Source: Rhododendron vialii (taxonomy: Eukaryota > Streptophyta > Magnoliopsida > Ericales > Ericaceae). Taken from it: a DNA stretch of 64,000 bases. The translations under genes and the position numbers were made by a program. The stretch is from NCBI RefSeq assembly GCF_030253575.1, contig NC_080558.1, positions 36,091,611-36,155,610 on the forward strand, given 5' to 3'. Positions 10,564-22,782 of the stretch are shown here, in pieces; within the stretch, counting starts at the first letter, position 1, and each line of letters begins with the position of its first letter. The notes beneath the pieces are model-generated. The model worked only from the letters and a program-made list of their open reading frames with translations, was not told where the DNA came from and searched no databases.

Positions 10564-11635
10564 GGTGTATCAATTAGGGAAGTCATAGTGCGAGAGGAAA
10601 ATCGTTCAACTCCGATCAAGATGAAGCAATTTATAATGTTTACTTGTGTGTTAATCAAGATCCGATTGTCGGTACCAATCAAGCACGATCTAAATTATGG
10701 GATCGAGTTGCAAACAAATACACCGAATTCATAAGAGGCGATGTAGGAACGAATGCTTCTATCAAGTCTCGATGACAAGTCATCCAGCAGGCTTGCAACA
10801 AATATCGTGGATATTTAAAGCAAATTCAAAGACAACATCAAAGTGGAATTATAGAACAAAATGAGGTAATAAATCGAGAATATTATTATTATTGTATTTT
10901 CATAATAATTTGTTAATATTTTGATTTTGATAATTAATTAAATTATTTTGTTATCATGCGTATAGGTTAATCTAGCGAAGAAACATTACAAAGAAACTGA
11001 AAAGAAACCATTCGCCAATTTGGATTGTTGCTGGGCAATCTTAGAACTCAGTATGAAGTGGGCGGATTTAAACCCCGCCCGGTCGGACCAAAGATCTTCA
11101 CAAATGGATACGAGTTCGGTCCTTCTATCTTCTGATTTCTCTCAAATTTCAAACACAGAGTCTCCTGATTTCTCTCAAGTTCTAAACACGGCGACTACAT
11201 TGGAAGATAGCAATCCTACGAGTAAAGGTAGTGTTTAGTCTCCAAGAAAGAGGCCTACTGGATGTAAGGCATCAAAGGCAAAACTATTGAAGACCAAAAA
11301 ATTAGAAACCGAGGAATGTGAATTTTTAAACTTGATGGAAAAATTCAACCAAACTACATCTGACAAGGAAGGTAGGAGAGCTGAAATGGAAGCAAGGAGA
11401 GTCGCGGCCTTGGAAAGGACTATGGCAAATGATGAGAGAGGGTGGCGCTTGAGGAGAGGAAGGCAGCGATGAAGGAAAAAGAGAGGGAAGATAGGACTAT
11501 ATGCAAATGGACTTGGATTTGGTTCAAGACCCCTAAATGAAGGCTTATTACCTATATCGCAAGGGTGAAATCTTGGCTAAATGGACGGCTAGCTCAAGTT
11601 CGAGTGGTTATTTTTCTGATTTTCCCGATTATTAA
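10564..11635 (+). pseudogene. Harbinger ORF1, Myb/SANT-like DNA-binding protein (broken)
   Basis: The frame encodes VNQDPIVGTNQ, then LWDRVANKYTEF and IQQACNKYRGYLKQIQ, the Myb/SANT (trihelix-like) block of plant Harbinger ORF1 proteins. A likely 100-bp intron (10866-10965, GTAATA...TATAG) joins in phase 0 to a second exon. That exon starts VNLAKKHYKE, then FANLDCCWAILE and a C-terminal Lys/Glu-rich coiled-coil-like stretch, the 'NAM-associated' C-terminal domain. ORF1 proteins bind transposon ends and help the transposase into the nucleus. The frame has a TGA at 10773-10775 where family members usually have Trp, a TAG at 11236-11238, and a frameshift near 11470. The presumed end is SGYFSDFPDY with TAA at 11633-11635. 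The start codon is uncertain because the first ATG after the leader is out of frame. Confidence 0.8.
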
Positions 11636-11840
11636 TTGTAGTAATTTTTAATTTATTATCATATGTAATAGTCTTTAGCAATTATGACTTTGATGTAATC
11701 ATTGGGTACTATTCGATAATAAAATGCATTTTATTTAGCTAATGAAGTACAAGACTCGAAAATGAAATTCATTTTATTTAGCTAATTTCCACAACACGAA
11801 AAATGTGTTAGAAGATTACTAGAGCAGAACCATTTGAACC

Positions 11841-12580
11841 TCAGTCTTCATCTCCATTACGGGCTGATAGGTGTTCAATAAGATCTTTGCGGAGTGAATG
11901 ATGTATCTCATTTGATCGAATCCTGCAGTTATTTTTAAAGAAATCAACCAATGCGGGTGTGATATCTCTCGAGACTTGAATTGGGCTGGAAGAAAGAAGT
12001 TCATTGGTTTCATCACTAGCATTGTGATAACGTTGGTCTTCAATTATCATATTATGCAAAATGACACGTGTTTTCATGATGTAGCCTAGATCCTCCTCAT
12101 CCTAGAATCGCGCCGGTCCTCTCACAATTGCCCAACGTGCTTGGAGTACACCAAATGCCCTTTCAACATCCTTGCGACATGCCTCCTGCATCTTCACAAA
12201 GTGCTACTTCTTTCTTCTTTGTGGTTGAGAAATGGTTTGGACGAGAGTCGCCCATTTCGGATAGATACCATCAGCAAGGTAGTACCCCATGTCGTACTGA
12301 GTACCGTTAATGACAAAATGGGCTGGAGGGGCACGACCGGCACTCAGATCATCAAAGAGATGGGATTGATCAAGCACGTCGATATCGTTGAATGACCCTA
12401 GCATGCCAAAGAAAGCATGCCAAATCCACAAATCATACGATGCAACTGCTTCAAGTACGAGAGTGGGTTTTTCGATGCGGTCGCTGAAGAAGCCGTGGTA
12501 AGCAGTTGGACATTTGTCCCACTGCCAGTGCATACAATCCAAGCTGCCTAGCATTCCAGGAAAACTACGTTGATTGCCCA
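11841..12580 (-). pseudogene. Harbinger DDE transposase, C-terminal part
   Basis: Read on minus from 12580, it encodes GMLGSLDCMHW (first catalytic Asp), YHGFF, then FNDIDVLDQS (second Asp). After a frameshift near 12200 it encodes RKDVERAFGVLQARWAIVRGPA (catalytic Glu in DVERAFG), and the terminal helical region ending NGDED with a stop at 11841-11843. This is the DDE_Tnp_4 / plant transposon protein family, which cuts and pastes the element at TWA trinucleotides. The N-terminal part lies 10.2 kb away at 22783-23274. The reading frame is interrupted exactly at the TSD of the inserted retrotransposon and is in phase across it. A stop also occurs within the sequence near 12112. Confidence 0.88.
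12576..12580. repeat. 5-bp target duplication of the gypsy element, left copy
   Basis: GCCCA, repeated at 22783-22787 immediately after the right LTR. Confidence 0.93.
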
Positions 12581-13650
12581 TGACCGCGTCGTTCCGTGTC
12601 AAATATAAATTTATAAAACCTTGGAATTAACTACTACTCCGTAGAATAGTGGTCAAGACCGAGTATCGTTCCGACGGAGACAGTATGGCTGAGTTACGAC
12701 AAATTCGATTAATTTTTAGATTAATTCGGGCAAAAGAAGTTTGGTTGTTTGAATTTGGAGAATTTATTAAACTAAGAGAAATAATTAAATGGAGAATTTG
12801 TAACGATTGGAGAGAAAAATCTAGGGTTCGAATCCACCTCGACCGCGTAACTCCAACATGCATAAGCGAGATTAATTATTCGAATCAGAAAGGATTATTA
12901 TTAGGGCTTGCAAACCCTAGCAATAATCGTCTAGAAAAATAATTGAGTTGTTAAAAGGCATAAATTATCCCATAGCACGGACCGTCTCAGAAGTACGGTC
13001 TGGCCATCTAACGGCACGACCCGTCTTACGAGTATAATCTATCTCAGAACTCCAACCACAATCAATGAAAACTATTGTATAACTTGTATTTGAAAGCATG
13101 CATACAAATACTCAATAGATTAAAACCATCAAAATCATTCCATTCAATTGAAACGGAAAGGGTTCTTAGTTATACAATCGATCCGAATAATAAACCTAAA
13201 ACCCATACATAAAATAGAGTTACTTGATGCGAAGTTTCATCTTCCCCCTAGACGATGGAGTTAGCCGGCCATGGAAGCTGGAGCCCTGTTTATGCGTAGC
13301 CCTGTTCTCTGTTCTTCGACAAAATCCCCTCTGCGGCAGACCCCGTGCTTCTGAAAAACCCTTTTTCCTTTAGAAGACTTTTTTTCAATTACCGTCGCAG
13401 CTTTTTTTCTTTGTCAGGCCAGAACATGACTTAATACTAGAGTTATTACACCCTAGGTCCTTAGACTTTGGAACATGCTTTAAGTTGGTCTCTAAACTTG
13501 TTAAAGTTTGCACTTTAACTCATTAAAATGTCAAGCTTCCAAGTATCTACAAACACAAGAAACGCATCACTATTCTCCAAATAATAATATAAATGGACTT
13601 AACAAGGCATAAATTAGAAGGATTAAATGGGTGCTTTTCAGCACCTATCA
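12581..13650 (-). repeat. 3' LTR of the gypsy element
   Basis: 1070 bp, begins TGACCGCG and ends CACCTATCA on plus, nearly identical to 21710-22782. Identical minor frames occur in both LTRs and are not genes. Confidence 0.92.
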
Positions 13651-13665
13651 CACTCCCCAACTTAC
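13651..13665 (-). other. Polypurine tract of the gypsy element
   Basis: Immediately inside the 3' LTR, minus-strand sequence GTTGGGGAGTG is purine-rich, the expected primer for plus-strand DNA synthesis. Confidence 0.65.
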
Positions 13666-15922
13666 ATTTTGCTAGCCCTCGAGCAAAGAAAATAAAATGC
13701 AACTAAAGAAAACAAATAAAATGGATAGTTCTTTTAAACCCCTGGGTGGTCCGGTAGGACGAGTTTAGTCTCGTAAAGTGCGAGGGTTATCAGCAGTGAA
13801 CACCCACAAACACGAGGAACCTTTCAATACAAAGAATGGTAACCTGTCATGCACTCATCGACATATCAAGTAGAGGACACAAAGCTACCACAAAGATATA
13901 GTAAGGCAAACATAGTTCCGAGTGCTAACAATTCAAAAAATAAATTGTGGCACTTAAGCTTAGCGTGTGTGAATACAGGCCTCAATTACATATGAACAAT
14001 AACCAATCACTCTCTCTGGACCGAGCTTCGACTTCAATTCTCACCGTGTCATGCACTCACAAATGAAATCACTCGAAACAAGGTGCATTATGAACTCTCG
14101 AGTGTGCGGTTTGGAGGTTACGTAAATAGAAAGCAAAGTACTCCGCACACTATGACACGAAAAGAACGCTTTATATAGTGGACACACAATCTCATGAACA
14201 AAATGCCAAGTACTGGAACTGTCCACCAATCAATCCTCAACCCAACACCCCTAAGATCAAACAGGACTTTATTCAAGGTCATAGCATTAGGGATGGGATA
14301 ATGTATCAAGTCTAGGGTAAAAATAGATTCAAGTGTGGGAGAATAGGCGAGTATTTCAACTAAACGGGGCAAATATGCAATGTGTACCCTGCTAACAATT
14401 CAACTCCACCTTATCTCTCATTCCAACCTTTCAACATTTTTCAATTACAAAGCAACCATTCCTCTTTTTCCCAACTTATCGGTGCCCTTTTTTTCTTTTT
14501 TTCTTTTTTTTTTTAGTATTTTGTTATGTATTTTTTAAGGGACACCACCAATACTTCACAAAATTCAACAATCTATCCAAAAATTAACCTTTACATTCTC
14601 ACCTTTCTCCAAACACAATATGAAAGGTGGAGCTAACCAAGAAAAGGCTAAATCTGTAAGGCTCAATGTAGCTCGCAAGGGATAAATGTGAACACAAAGG
14701 AACGAATTGGCCCAAATACCAAGAAAGTGCCTGTAATCCTCTCCTAGGGGTGTAACATCCATGTGACAAACTAAAACCAAGAGATAATGTTACGCATTCA
14801 AGTTCCAACACTCGGCGATCAAAGATGATGAGATTGACAACAAATGTGTTTCTTTCCATGACAAACAAAGAGTTTAATTGACACCACTCCAATAAAAGAT
14901 AAGGCTCAAAAGCTCACAAGGGTATAAGTCTCCACTAATCATAGCCTTTAAGAATAGTCAAATCACAGCTCAAAAACAATCAAGGCCCGACGTGCAATGT
15001 GCAAAAATGCTAAAACAAAAGTGCCTGCAGCAGTCTAGCAAATTGAAACTACTCTGCCAAAAAGATATCGAAATGGTAGCAGCATACCTATACTCAAGTA
15101 ATCAACAAGTGAGCACAACACACAACAATCTCATGCAAAAAGGCTCCCAATTTTTTTAATTTTCAGTTTTCTCAATTTTTTTAGAAGACTCTAAACAAAC
15201 TACTAAAGAAAGCACTCAAAGTATTCTCCACTCCCCAACTTAAACTAATCACTGCCTTCAGTGATTGCAAAGGCACTAAAAGAAACAAGGCAATGGAAAG
15301 AAAGAGGGAGGAAGAATATCACCTCGAGGGGAGAACTAAGCAGAAAAGATATGGCGGCCGAGAGGCCCCCCAAGTTGAATGAAACATCCTGCAATGTGTT
15401 AGTCTCCACCAAAACAAGATACAAAAATAAATTACAAAACTAACTGACAAAACAAAAACTAAACAAAAAGAAAAGAAAACTCAAGAGATTGGATAAAAAA
15501 CATAAACAACAATTAAAATCCACCTCTTTCTTCACGCGAAAGACACGGGTACTACTTTTCTCCCTTGCCAAAGACTGTGGTTCCTTACTTGTTGGAAGAG
15601 CAATATGCGTAGGATTCAACGATATCTTGAGAAGTGGTGCCATCATCTAATAGGCTGTCACTCCCTCTGGGGCTACCAGATTCCTTACCCACCACTCGGC
15701 TTATGAAGCAATCTCCGCCAAGCTGGACACTAAAGTCGGATGGTTCAGACAGATTTCTCGCTGCTAACTACGCGCCTGCCGCCAGACCCAACCTCCTAAG
15801 TACTACATACATAGCTTTGACAAGGTGGCTATACCAGACCGTTGGAAGCCGTTCGAGCACGGCAATAACTAGAGGTATCTCACCCTCTATGGATTTAAAG
15901 TCTCCTAGACTTCATTTAAAAC
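13666..15922 (-). other. Post-integrase region of the gypsy element, no recognisable gene
   Basis: About 2.3 kb separates the integrase from the 3' LTR. Athila-group elements carry an env-like frame or its remains here. Only short frames exist (largest 97 codons at 14599-14892 on minus), without a domain I recognise, so the region is either non-coding or an eroded env-like gene. Confidence 0.5.
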
Positions 15923-16915
15923 TCAATTATCTGGATAAACCGGATCAACTAAGTCGACTTCCTCAATCACCTCCTCATCATAAATACCTTCCACATATGG
16001 TTTTAAACATTGACCGTTAACCTTAGAAACTTTACCATCCTGTGGATCTTTAATTTCAACAGCCCCATGGGGAAAAACTTTTTGAATTATGAAGGGCCCA
16101 TCCCATCTTGATCTCAACTTACCCGGAAAGAGACGCAAACGAGAATTAAAAAGCCACACTTTTTGATTTGGTTCAAAGGATTTTTGGACAATATGTTTAT
16201 CATGAAAAGCTTTAGTCTTATCCTTGTAAATGCGTGCACTCTCATAAGCATCATTACGCAATTCCTCTAGCTCACTCAATTGGAGACGACGATGAGACCC
16301 AGCAACAATCATATCAAAATTAAACTTTTTAATGGTCCACAACGCCTTATGCTCCAACTCTACGGGTAGGTGGCACGCCTTACCAAAAACCAACCGGTAA
16401 GGAGACATGCCAATAGGAGTTTTATATGCAGTTCGGTGAGCCCACAACGCATCGTCTAGTCGTGTTGACCAGTCTTTGCGATCAGTCCTAACCGTTCTAT
16501 CAAGAATTTTCTTTATCTCCCTATTTGAAACCTCAACTTGGCCACTAGTTTGCAGATGGTAAGGTGTCGCCACCTTGTGTGTGATAGAATACTTACGCAC
16601 TAGAGCCGCAAAATACTTATTAACAAAATGGGTTCCCTCATCACTTATGATCGCTCTCAGACAGCCAAACCGACTAAAAACATTGCTCTTAAGGAATTCG
16701 AGCACAACTTTATGATCATTCGTTTTCGTGGCCACCGCTTCCACCCACTTAGACACATAATCTACCGCCACAAGAATATACTCATTCCCAAAAGAATTAG
16801 GGAACGGTCCCATGAAGTCTATGCCCCACACATCAAATAACTCTACCACTAGAATGGAGTTCAATGGCATCATGTCTCGGCGGGATATGTTCCGGCATGT
16901 TGGCACAGAAGACAC
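15923..16915 (-). pseudogene. Gypsy integrase
   Basis: The minus frame gives the integrase core with its three catalytic acids: Asp in WGIDFMG, Asp in IISDEGTHF and Glu in [11 protein letters not shown]. It is followed by the KDW...[12 protein letters not shown] block and a C-terminal GPF-type module (RWDGPFII) ending YPDN. Integrases cut and join retrotransposon DNA into the host genome. The zinc-binding N-terminal part lies in the preceding frame (end of 16870-19089), so a one-step frameshift near 16890-16915 separates the two. The listed start is not the natural one, since the protein is normally cleaved from a polyprotein. Confidence 0.9.
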
Positions 16916-19089
16916 GTCCTACAAAATTCGTGGGCATCTTTATAAAGAGTTGGCCAATAGAAGCCACTCTGCAACACTTTTGTCGCCGTTTTCTTCCCAC
17001 TAAAATGTCCCCCACATTCAAGAGTATGACAAAATGTCAAAATACTATGATACTCACACTGGGGGACACAGCGCCGAATCACTTGATCCGCACAATACTT
17101 AAAAAGTATCGGATCCTCCCACAAATAATGCCCAACCTGAGAAAAGAATCGGTCCTTATCTAGACGGGACCAATGCGAAGGAATCTCACCAGTGGCTAGG
17201 TAATTAACAATAAAAGCATACCACGGAGGCCGAACTTGCGACACCTCAAACAATTGCTCATCGGGGAATGAGTCATGGAGAGGCACAATGTCACATGAGG
17301 AGTCAACAAGGATCCTCGACAAGTGGTCGGCCACAGAATTTTCGGAACCTTTCTTGTCCTGAATTTCAAAATCAAACTCTTGTAGCAACAGAATCCATCT
17401 AATGAGCCTAGGTTTCGCATCTTTCTTAGAAAGCAAGTGACGCAATGTAGCATGATCAGAATACACAACAACCTTAGACCCGAGGAGGTACGACCTAAAC
17501 TTGTCTAATGCAAAAACAACAGCAAGTAACTCCTTCTCCGTAGTAGTGTAATTCAATTGAGCATCGGAGAGGGTTTTACTCGCATAGTAAATCGCATGGG
17601 AAACTTTGTCAACCCGTTGGCCAAGGACAGCGCCAACTGCATAGTCGGACGCATCACACATGATTTCGAAAGGTAATTTCCAATCGGGTGACTGCATAAT
17701 AGGTGCGGAGGACAAGGCATCTCTCAACTTGACAAAGGCCTTCATGCAAGCCTCGTCAAACACAAATGGCACATCCTTGGCGAGGAGATCGCACAAGGGT
17801 TTAGCAATCTTGCTAAAATCACGAATAAAGCGGCGGTAAAAGCCCGCATGCCCTAAAAAGGATCTAATCTGCTTAATAGAAGATGGGGGAGGGAGTCGCG
17901 AAATTAAGTCAACTTTAGCTTTATCGACCTCAATCCCCCTCGTAGACACCACATGTCCCAACACTATCCCCTCTTGAACCATAAAATGGCTCTTCTCCCA
18001 ACTTAGCACTAAATTTTTCTCAATGCATCGCTTAAGCACCTTGCTCAAGTTACGGAGACAATCATCAAACGAGGTCCCAAAAACCGAAAAGTCATCCATA
18101 AAGACCTCGAGAAACTCCTCCACCATGTCAGAGAAAATAGACATCATGTACCGTTGAAAAGTAGCAGGTGCATTGCACAAACCAAATGGCATACGCCGGT
18201 AAGCGAAAGTGCCAAAAGGACAAGTAAAGGTAGTTTTCTCTTGGTCTGCAGGGTCGACGGGCACTTGATTGTATCCGGAATAGCCATCCAGAAAACAATA
18301 ATAGCTTTTGCCCGCTAACCGCTCTAAGATTTGGTCAATGAAAGGCAATGGGAAGTGATCTTTCCTAGTCATAGAATTGAGCTTATGGTAGTTAATGCAA
18401 ACACGCCACCCCGTGGTGACGCGTGTCGGGACAAGCTCACCTCTCTCATTCTCGACCACAGTTATGCCCGACTTCTTGGGCACCACCCGAGTGGGACTCA
18501 CCCACTTACTATCCGCGATGGGGTATATGATACCCGCATCCAAGAGTTTCACAACCTCCTTCATTACCACCTCCTTCATATTCGGGTTCAACCTCCGTTG
18601 CATCTCACGTGATGGTTTGGCATTCTCTTCACAATTGATGCGATGCATGCACACGGAGGGATCAATACCCTTCAAATCTGCCACAGACCACCCTATCGCA
18701 CTCTTATAGTGCTTAAGTATTTCAACCAATTGACCCTCTTGTGTGACAGAAAGGTCAGACGCAATAATAACCGGAAGGGTGTCATTGGTACCTAGAAACA
18801 CGTACTTGAGATTAGCCGGAAGTGGCTTCAACTCAAGTTTCGGTGGAGCCTCAATAGACGAAGGGGCGGTCTCATCAGAAAGTGCGGGAAGAGGTTCAAA
18901 CTGCGCTGTCCACTTTGGAGGTGAATTATTAAGTAACAGATTCACCTCCTCAATGGACTGATCGATATCATACTCCTCATACCCAAAGTGTGCCAGACAA
19001 GCAGCCAATGGGTCATCAGTCAAAACATAAGGCAATGCCTCCTCCACCAAGTCCTCCACGACATCGACTACGAAGCAGTCTTCCTCCAC
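16870..19089 (-). pseudogene. Gypsy reverse transcriptase, RNase H and integrase zinc finger
   Basis: The 739-residue minus frame contains RT motifs [56 protein letters not shown] and the catalytic FMDD (in place of YMDD, common in plant gypsy). RNase H follows at [13 protein letters not shown] and [10 protein letters not shown]. The end holds an HHCC zinc-binding block: H near [16 protein letters not shown] and the CRTCLLC pair. The frame is shifted by one base from the upstream protease near 19089 and from the downstream integrase near 16890. These breaks mean no full polyprotein can be made. Confidence 0.93.
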
Positions 19090-19895
19090 TGGAGGGTGTT
19101 TCGTGCCTTATAAACATTAAGCTTAAGGGTCATGTTCCCAAAGGTCACCTTCATCTCTCCACTCCTAACATGAATATTAGCATTCGCGGTTGCCAAGAAA
19201 GGACGACCAAGAATAATTGGAGTCTGCTTTTTAAGGGTTTGCACCGGTTCTGTGTCAAGGACTATAAAATCAGCCGGAAAGTAAAAATCATTAACCTTGA
19301 CAAGAACGTCCTCAACTACTCCACGGGGCACCTTAATGGATCTATCAGCTAATTGCAAGGTAACCGATGTGGGCTTGAACTCCCCAAGCCCCAATTGTTC
19401 GTACACCGAGTACGGAATCAAATTGACACTAGCCCCTAAGTCTAAAAGTGCATGCTCTATGGCATATTTTCCAATGACTATATCAATAGTCGGGGTACCA
19501 GGATCTTGCATCTTAAGGGGAGCGTCCGACTGAAAAACAGAGCACACTTGCTCGGTAAGAAGGACCTTTTTGGACACATTGGTTCGATTTTTCCTCTTTT
19601 GAGTGCAAAGGTCTTTTAGAAATTTCGCATGATTTGGGACTTGTTTGATGGCATCTACGAGTGGGATGTTAACTTTCACTTGCTTGAATACCTCAAGGGT
19701 ATCCTCCATAGATGCTCCCCTCTTAGGAAAAGGAGATGGTGCATTCAAACAGGATGGAAACGGGGTTTTAGGCACATAAGGTGGCACCTTATGACCCGCT
19801 AACACAAAAGTGGGTGATGTAGGTGTGACTGGAGGGGTTCCCTCCTTACTCTGTGAACTCTCCTCCCCAAAGTCATCGGGGTCGGAGGGAGCCAA
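19068..19895 (-). pseudogene. Gypsy aspartic protease region
   Basis: The frame carries a retropepsin-like fold: IEHALLDLGASVNLIP, with the active-site Asp in DLGA (a plant variant of D-S/T-G-A), then VNDFYFPADFIVLD and IILGRPFLATA. It processes the Gag-Pol polyprotein in an active element. It is in the same frame as gag, separated by a TAG at 19899-19901. Its end runs into a different frame from the reverse transcriptase, marking a frameshift at about 19089. Confidence 0.88.
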
Positions 19896-19898
19896 GTG

Positions 19899-21431
19899 CT
19901 ACTTCGATTTCGCTTTCTCTGGTCGGGTTTCGACCTCTCTCTTATTGCGCAAAGTCATGATTACCTTAGCATCAGCAGGAGACGGGTCATGAACCACAAA
20001 CTGTCCTCCAAGGGGTTGGACAGGCTGACTGGGCAACCTACCTTCTTCCCTACGATTGAGTGAATTGGCTATTTGACCCACTTGGGTCTCGAGCCGCGAG
20101 ATGGACTGGGTATTAGAACGCACTTGTTGTTGGGTATCAGTTAAACGGTCAAGCACTTGCAACACCTTGTCCTCGAAGGATGGATCCCGCATGGATTGGG
20201 TGGGTGCTTGGCGGTTTTGTGAGCGATAGGCAGCTGGATTAAATGGAGTATTAAAAGGCCTAGGCTGCTGGGCAGAGGAACTACCCTGCTCTTGCGATCT
20301 CCATGAGAAATTAGGATGTTTGGCCCAACTCGCGTTGTAAGTATTAGAATACGGATCATTACTTGGTTGGGAGAAACCTCGTGCATTAGCGTACCTTTGT
20401 GCAGCATTAACCTGCTCCTCCACAAAAATAGGGAATTGTGGGGCCGCAGGACAGTCAGTGATGAAATGGGCCGGACTAGCACATAAAGAACATGCCTCCT
20501 GAGAAAGTGGAGGCTGTGAGGTGGCCGGTCCCATACAAAGAAGTTTTTCAACCTTTTCAGTCAGTATTTCGACTTTGGAATTGAGGTCATGAGATGGTTT
20601 GATCTCATACATACCTCGTGGCTTATCAGAGCCAGTAATGACTGACTTACCTCTCCTATCAAAAGAAACATTTTGCAAGGACCCTTCGCTCATAGTTTCA
20701 AACAACTGCCAAGCATCCTCTTCATTCTTAACCATCACAGAGCCTCCACATGAGGCATCAACCATCACACGATGCTGCGGATGCAGCCCGGAATAAAAAC
20801 TCTGTACTAATTGCCACTTAGGTATGTCATGGTGCGGACACTTACGAATGAGATCCCCATATCTCTCCTAAGCCTCATAGAACTGTTCATTCTCAGCTTG
20901 TTGGAAAGTGGTAATCTCCTGCCGAAGTCTAAGTGTTTTTCCTATGGGGAAGAATTTCTTAAGGAATGCCGCACTCATTTGCGCCCAAGATGTTATAGAA
21001 TTAGTTGGCAAAGTACTAAGCCAATGTTTGGCACTCCCTATCAAAGTGAATTGAAACAAAATCAATCTCAATGCATCCATCGGAAAATTATGAATTAAAA
21101 GCGTGGAACTGAGGGCTTCAAATTCAGTGATGTGCTGATATGGATCCTCTTGAGATTGCCCTTGAAACTTAGGGAGCATTTGAAGTGTACCAGGCTTAAT
21201 CTCATACTGATTAGCCGTGATTGCGGGTAATCGTACACAAGATGGTGCAGTGTAAGCCGTGGGGGCAAAGTGTGAGTTGAGAGGGAGGGGGTCAGGTATC
21301 ACAACCCTTCTCTCTCCATTAGGATCATCTGCCATTGTGACTAAGTTGGTCTTTTTGTTAACCCTACGTCTCCTATCTAAATCCAAATTAAGAGGTACGA
21401 GTTCGGATTCCAAAGACCGACGACCAAGCAT
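19899..21431 (-). pseudogene. Gypsy gag with one internal stop
   Basis: Two stretches in one frame, 20868-21431 and the part below 20868, form a gag protein. The retrotrans_gag core is present (SAKHWLSTLP, TSWAQMSAAFLKKFFP). It continues to a CCHC zinc knuckle, CSLCASPAHFITDC (C-x2-C-x4-H-x4-C), which binds the RNA genome. An in-frame TAG at 20868-20870 interrupts a position normally Trp in related gag proteins (FYEA-stop-ERYGD). A second TAG ends the frame at 19899-19901 before the protease. The Gln-rich tail is typical. The start is uncertain because several ATGs precede the gag core. Confidence 0.88.
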
Positions 21432-21686
21432 GCAAGTTCAATACCCGTCAGGTGTAAAAACGGGGTACTCCAGACACAGACACTAATTTGCCAAAAAGAA
21501 GAACAAACTCACAGTGGGTCAACGAAATCGCTTTTATATCACGGCATCGCTTCTCCACAGTGATCTTTACTCGTTTTGCCGCCTCGTAACCTGTAGCTAA
21601 AAGTACCAAAACTAACAAACAAAATAAAAATAAATAACAATGAACTAAACTAAAAACTAATTAAATTAATGCAACCGTGCAAACTG

Positions 21687-21704
21687 TCCCCGGCAACTGC
21701 GCCA
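21687..21704 (-). other. Primer-binding site of the gypsy element
   Basis: Minus-strand TGGCGCAGTTGCCGGGGA sits 5 bp inside the 5' LTR. It resembles the tRNA-Asp-type primer site used by Athila-like elements, with one difference from the common form. Confidence 0.75.
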
Positions 21705-21709
21705 AAATT

Positions 21710-22782
21710 TGACCGCATCGTTCCGTGTCAAATATAAATTTATAAAACCTTGGAATTAACTACTACTCCGTAGAATAGTGGTCAAGACCGAGTATCGTTC
21801 CGACGGAGATAGTATGGCTGAGTTACGACAAATTCGATTAATTTTTAGATTAATTCGGGCAAAAGAAGTTTGGTTGTTTGAATTTGGAGAATTTATTAAA
21901 CTAAGAGAAATAATTAAATGGAGAATTTGTAACGATTGGAGAGAAAAATCTAGGGTTCGAATCCACCTCGACCGCGTAACTCCAACATGCATAAGCGAGA
22001 TTAATTATTCGAATCAGGAAGGATTATTATTAGGGCTTGCAAACCCTAGCAATAATCGTCTAGAAAAATAATTGAGTTGTTAAAAGGTATAAATTATCCC
22101 ATAGCACGGACCGTCTCAGAAGTACGGTCTGGCCATCTAATGGCACGGCCCGTCTTACGAGTATAATCTATCTCAGAACTCCAACCACAATCAATGAAAA
22201 CTATTGTATAAATTGTATTTGAAAGCATGCATACAAATACTCAATAGATTAAAACCATCAAAATCATTCCATTCAATTGAAACGGAAAGGGTTCTTAGTT
22301 ATACAATCGATCCGAATAATAAACCTAAAACCCATACATAAAATAGAGTTACTACTTGATGCGAAGTTTCATCTTTCTCCTAGACGATGGAGTTAGCCGG
22401 CCATGGAAGCTGGAGCCCTGTTTATGCGTAGCCCTATTCTCTGTTCTTCAACAAAATCCCCTCTGCCGCAGACCTCGTGCTTCTGAAAAACCCTTTTTCC
22501 TTTAGAAGACTTTTTTTCAATTACCGTCGCAGCTTTTTTTCTTTGTCAGGCCAGAACATGACTTAATACTAGAGTTATTACACCCTAGGTCCTTAGACTT
22601 TGGAACATGCTTCAAGTTGGTCTCTAAACTTGTTAAAGTTTGCACTTTAACTCATTAAAATGTCAAGCCTCCAAGTATCTACAAACACAAGAAACGCATC
22701 ACTAATCTCCAAATAATAATATAAATGGACTTAACAAGGCATAAATTAGAAGAATTAAATGGGTGCTTCTCAGCACCTATCA
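21710..22782 (-). repeat. 5' LTR of the gypsy element
   Basis: 1073 bp, TG...CA, direct repeat of 12581-13650. It has a 3-bp insertion relative to that copy near 22353 and about 18 substitutions, mostly transitions. Confidence 0.92.

Larger units (their letters stand above)
12581..22782 (-). mobile_element. Athila-like Ty3/gypsy LTR retrotransposon, inserted in the Harbinger transposase
   Basis: Two direct LTRs (12581-13650 and 21710-22782), both TG...CA, flank a 10.2-kb element with a 5-bp GCCCA duplication. The genes read on minus, so the right LTR is the 5' LTR. The order is gag, protease, reverse transcriptase, RNase H, zinc-binding domain, integrase, the Ty3/gypsy order. A primer-binding site next to the 5' LTR and a 2.3-kb non-pol region before the 3' LTR fit the Athila group. 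By manual alignment the LTRs differ at about 18 positions plus one 3-bp indel, roughly 1.7 percent, so the insertion is young. The coding region already has two in-frame stops and two frameshifts. Confidence 0.92.

Noticed and set aside
12627-12942. Pair of identical small frames at 12627-12942 and 21756-22071
   Set aside because: They lie in the LTRs and are identical because the LTRs are direct repeats.
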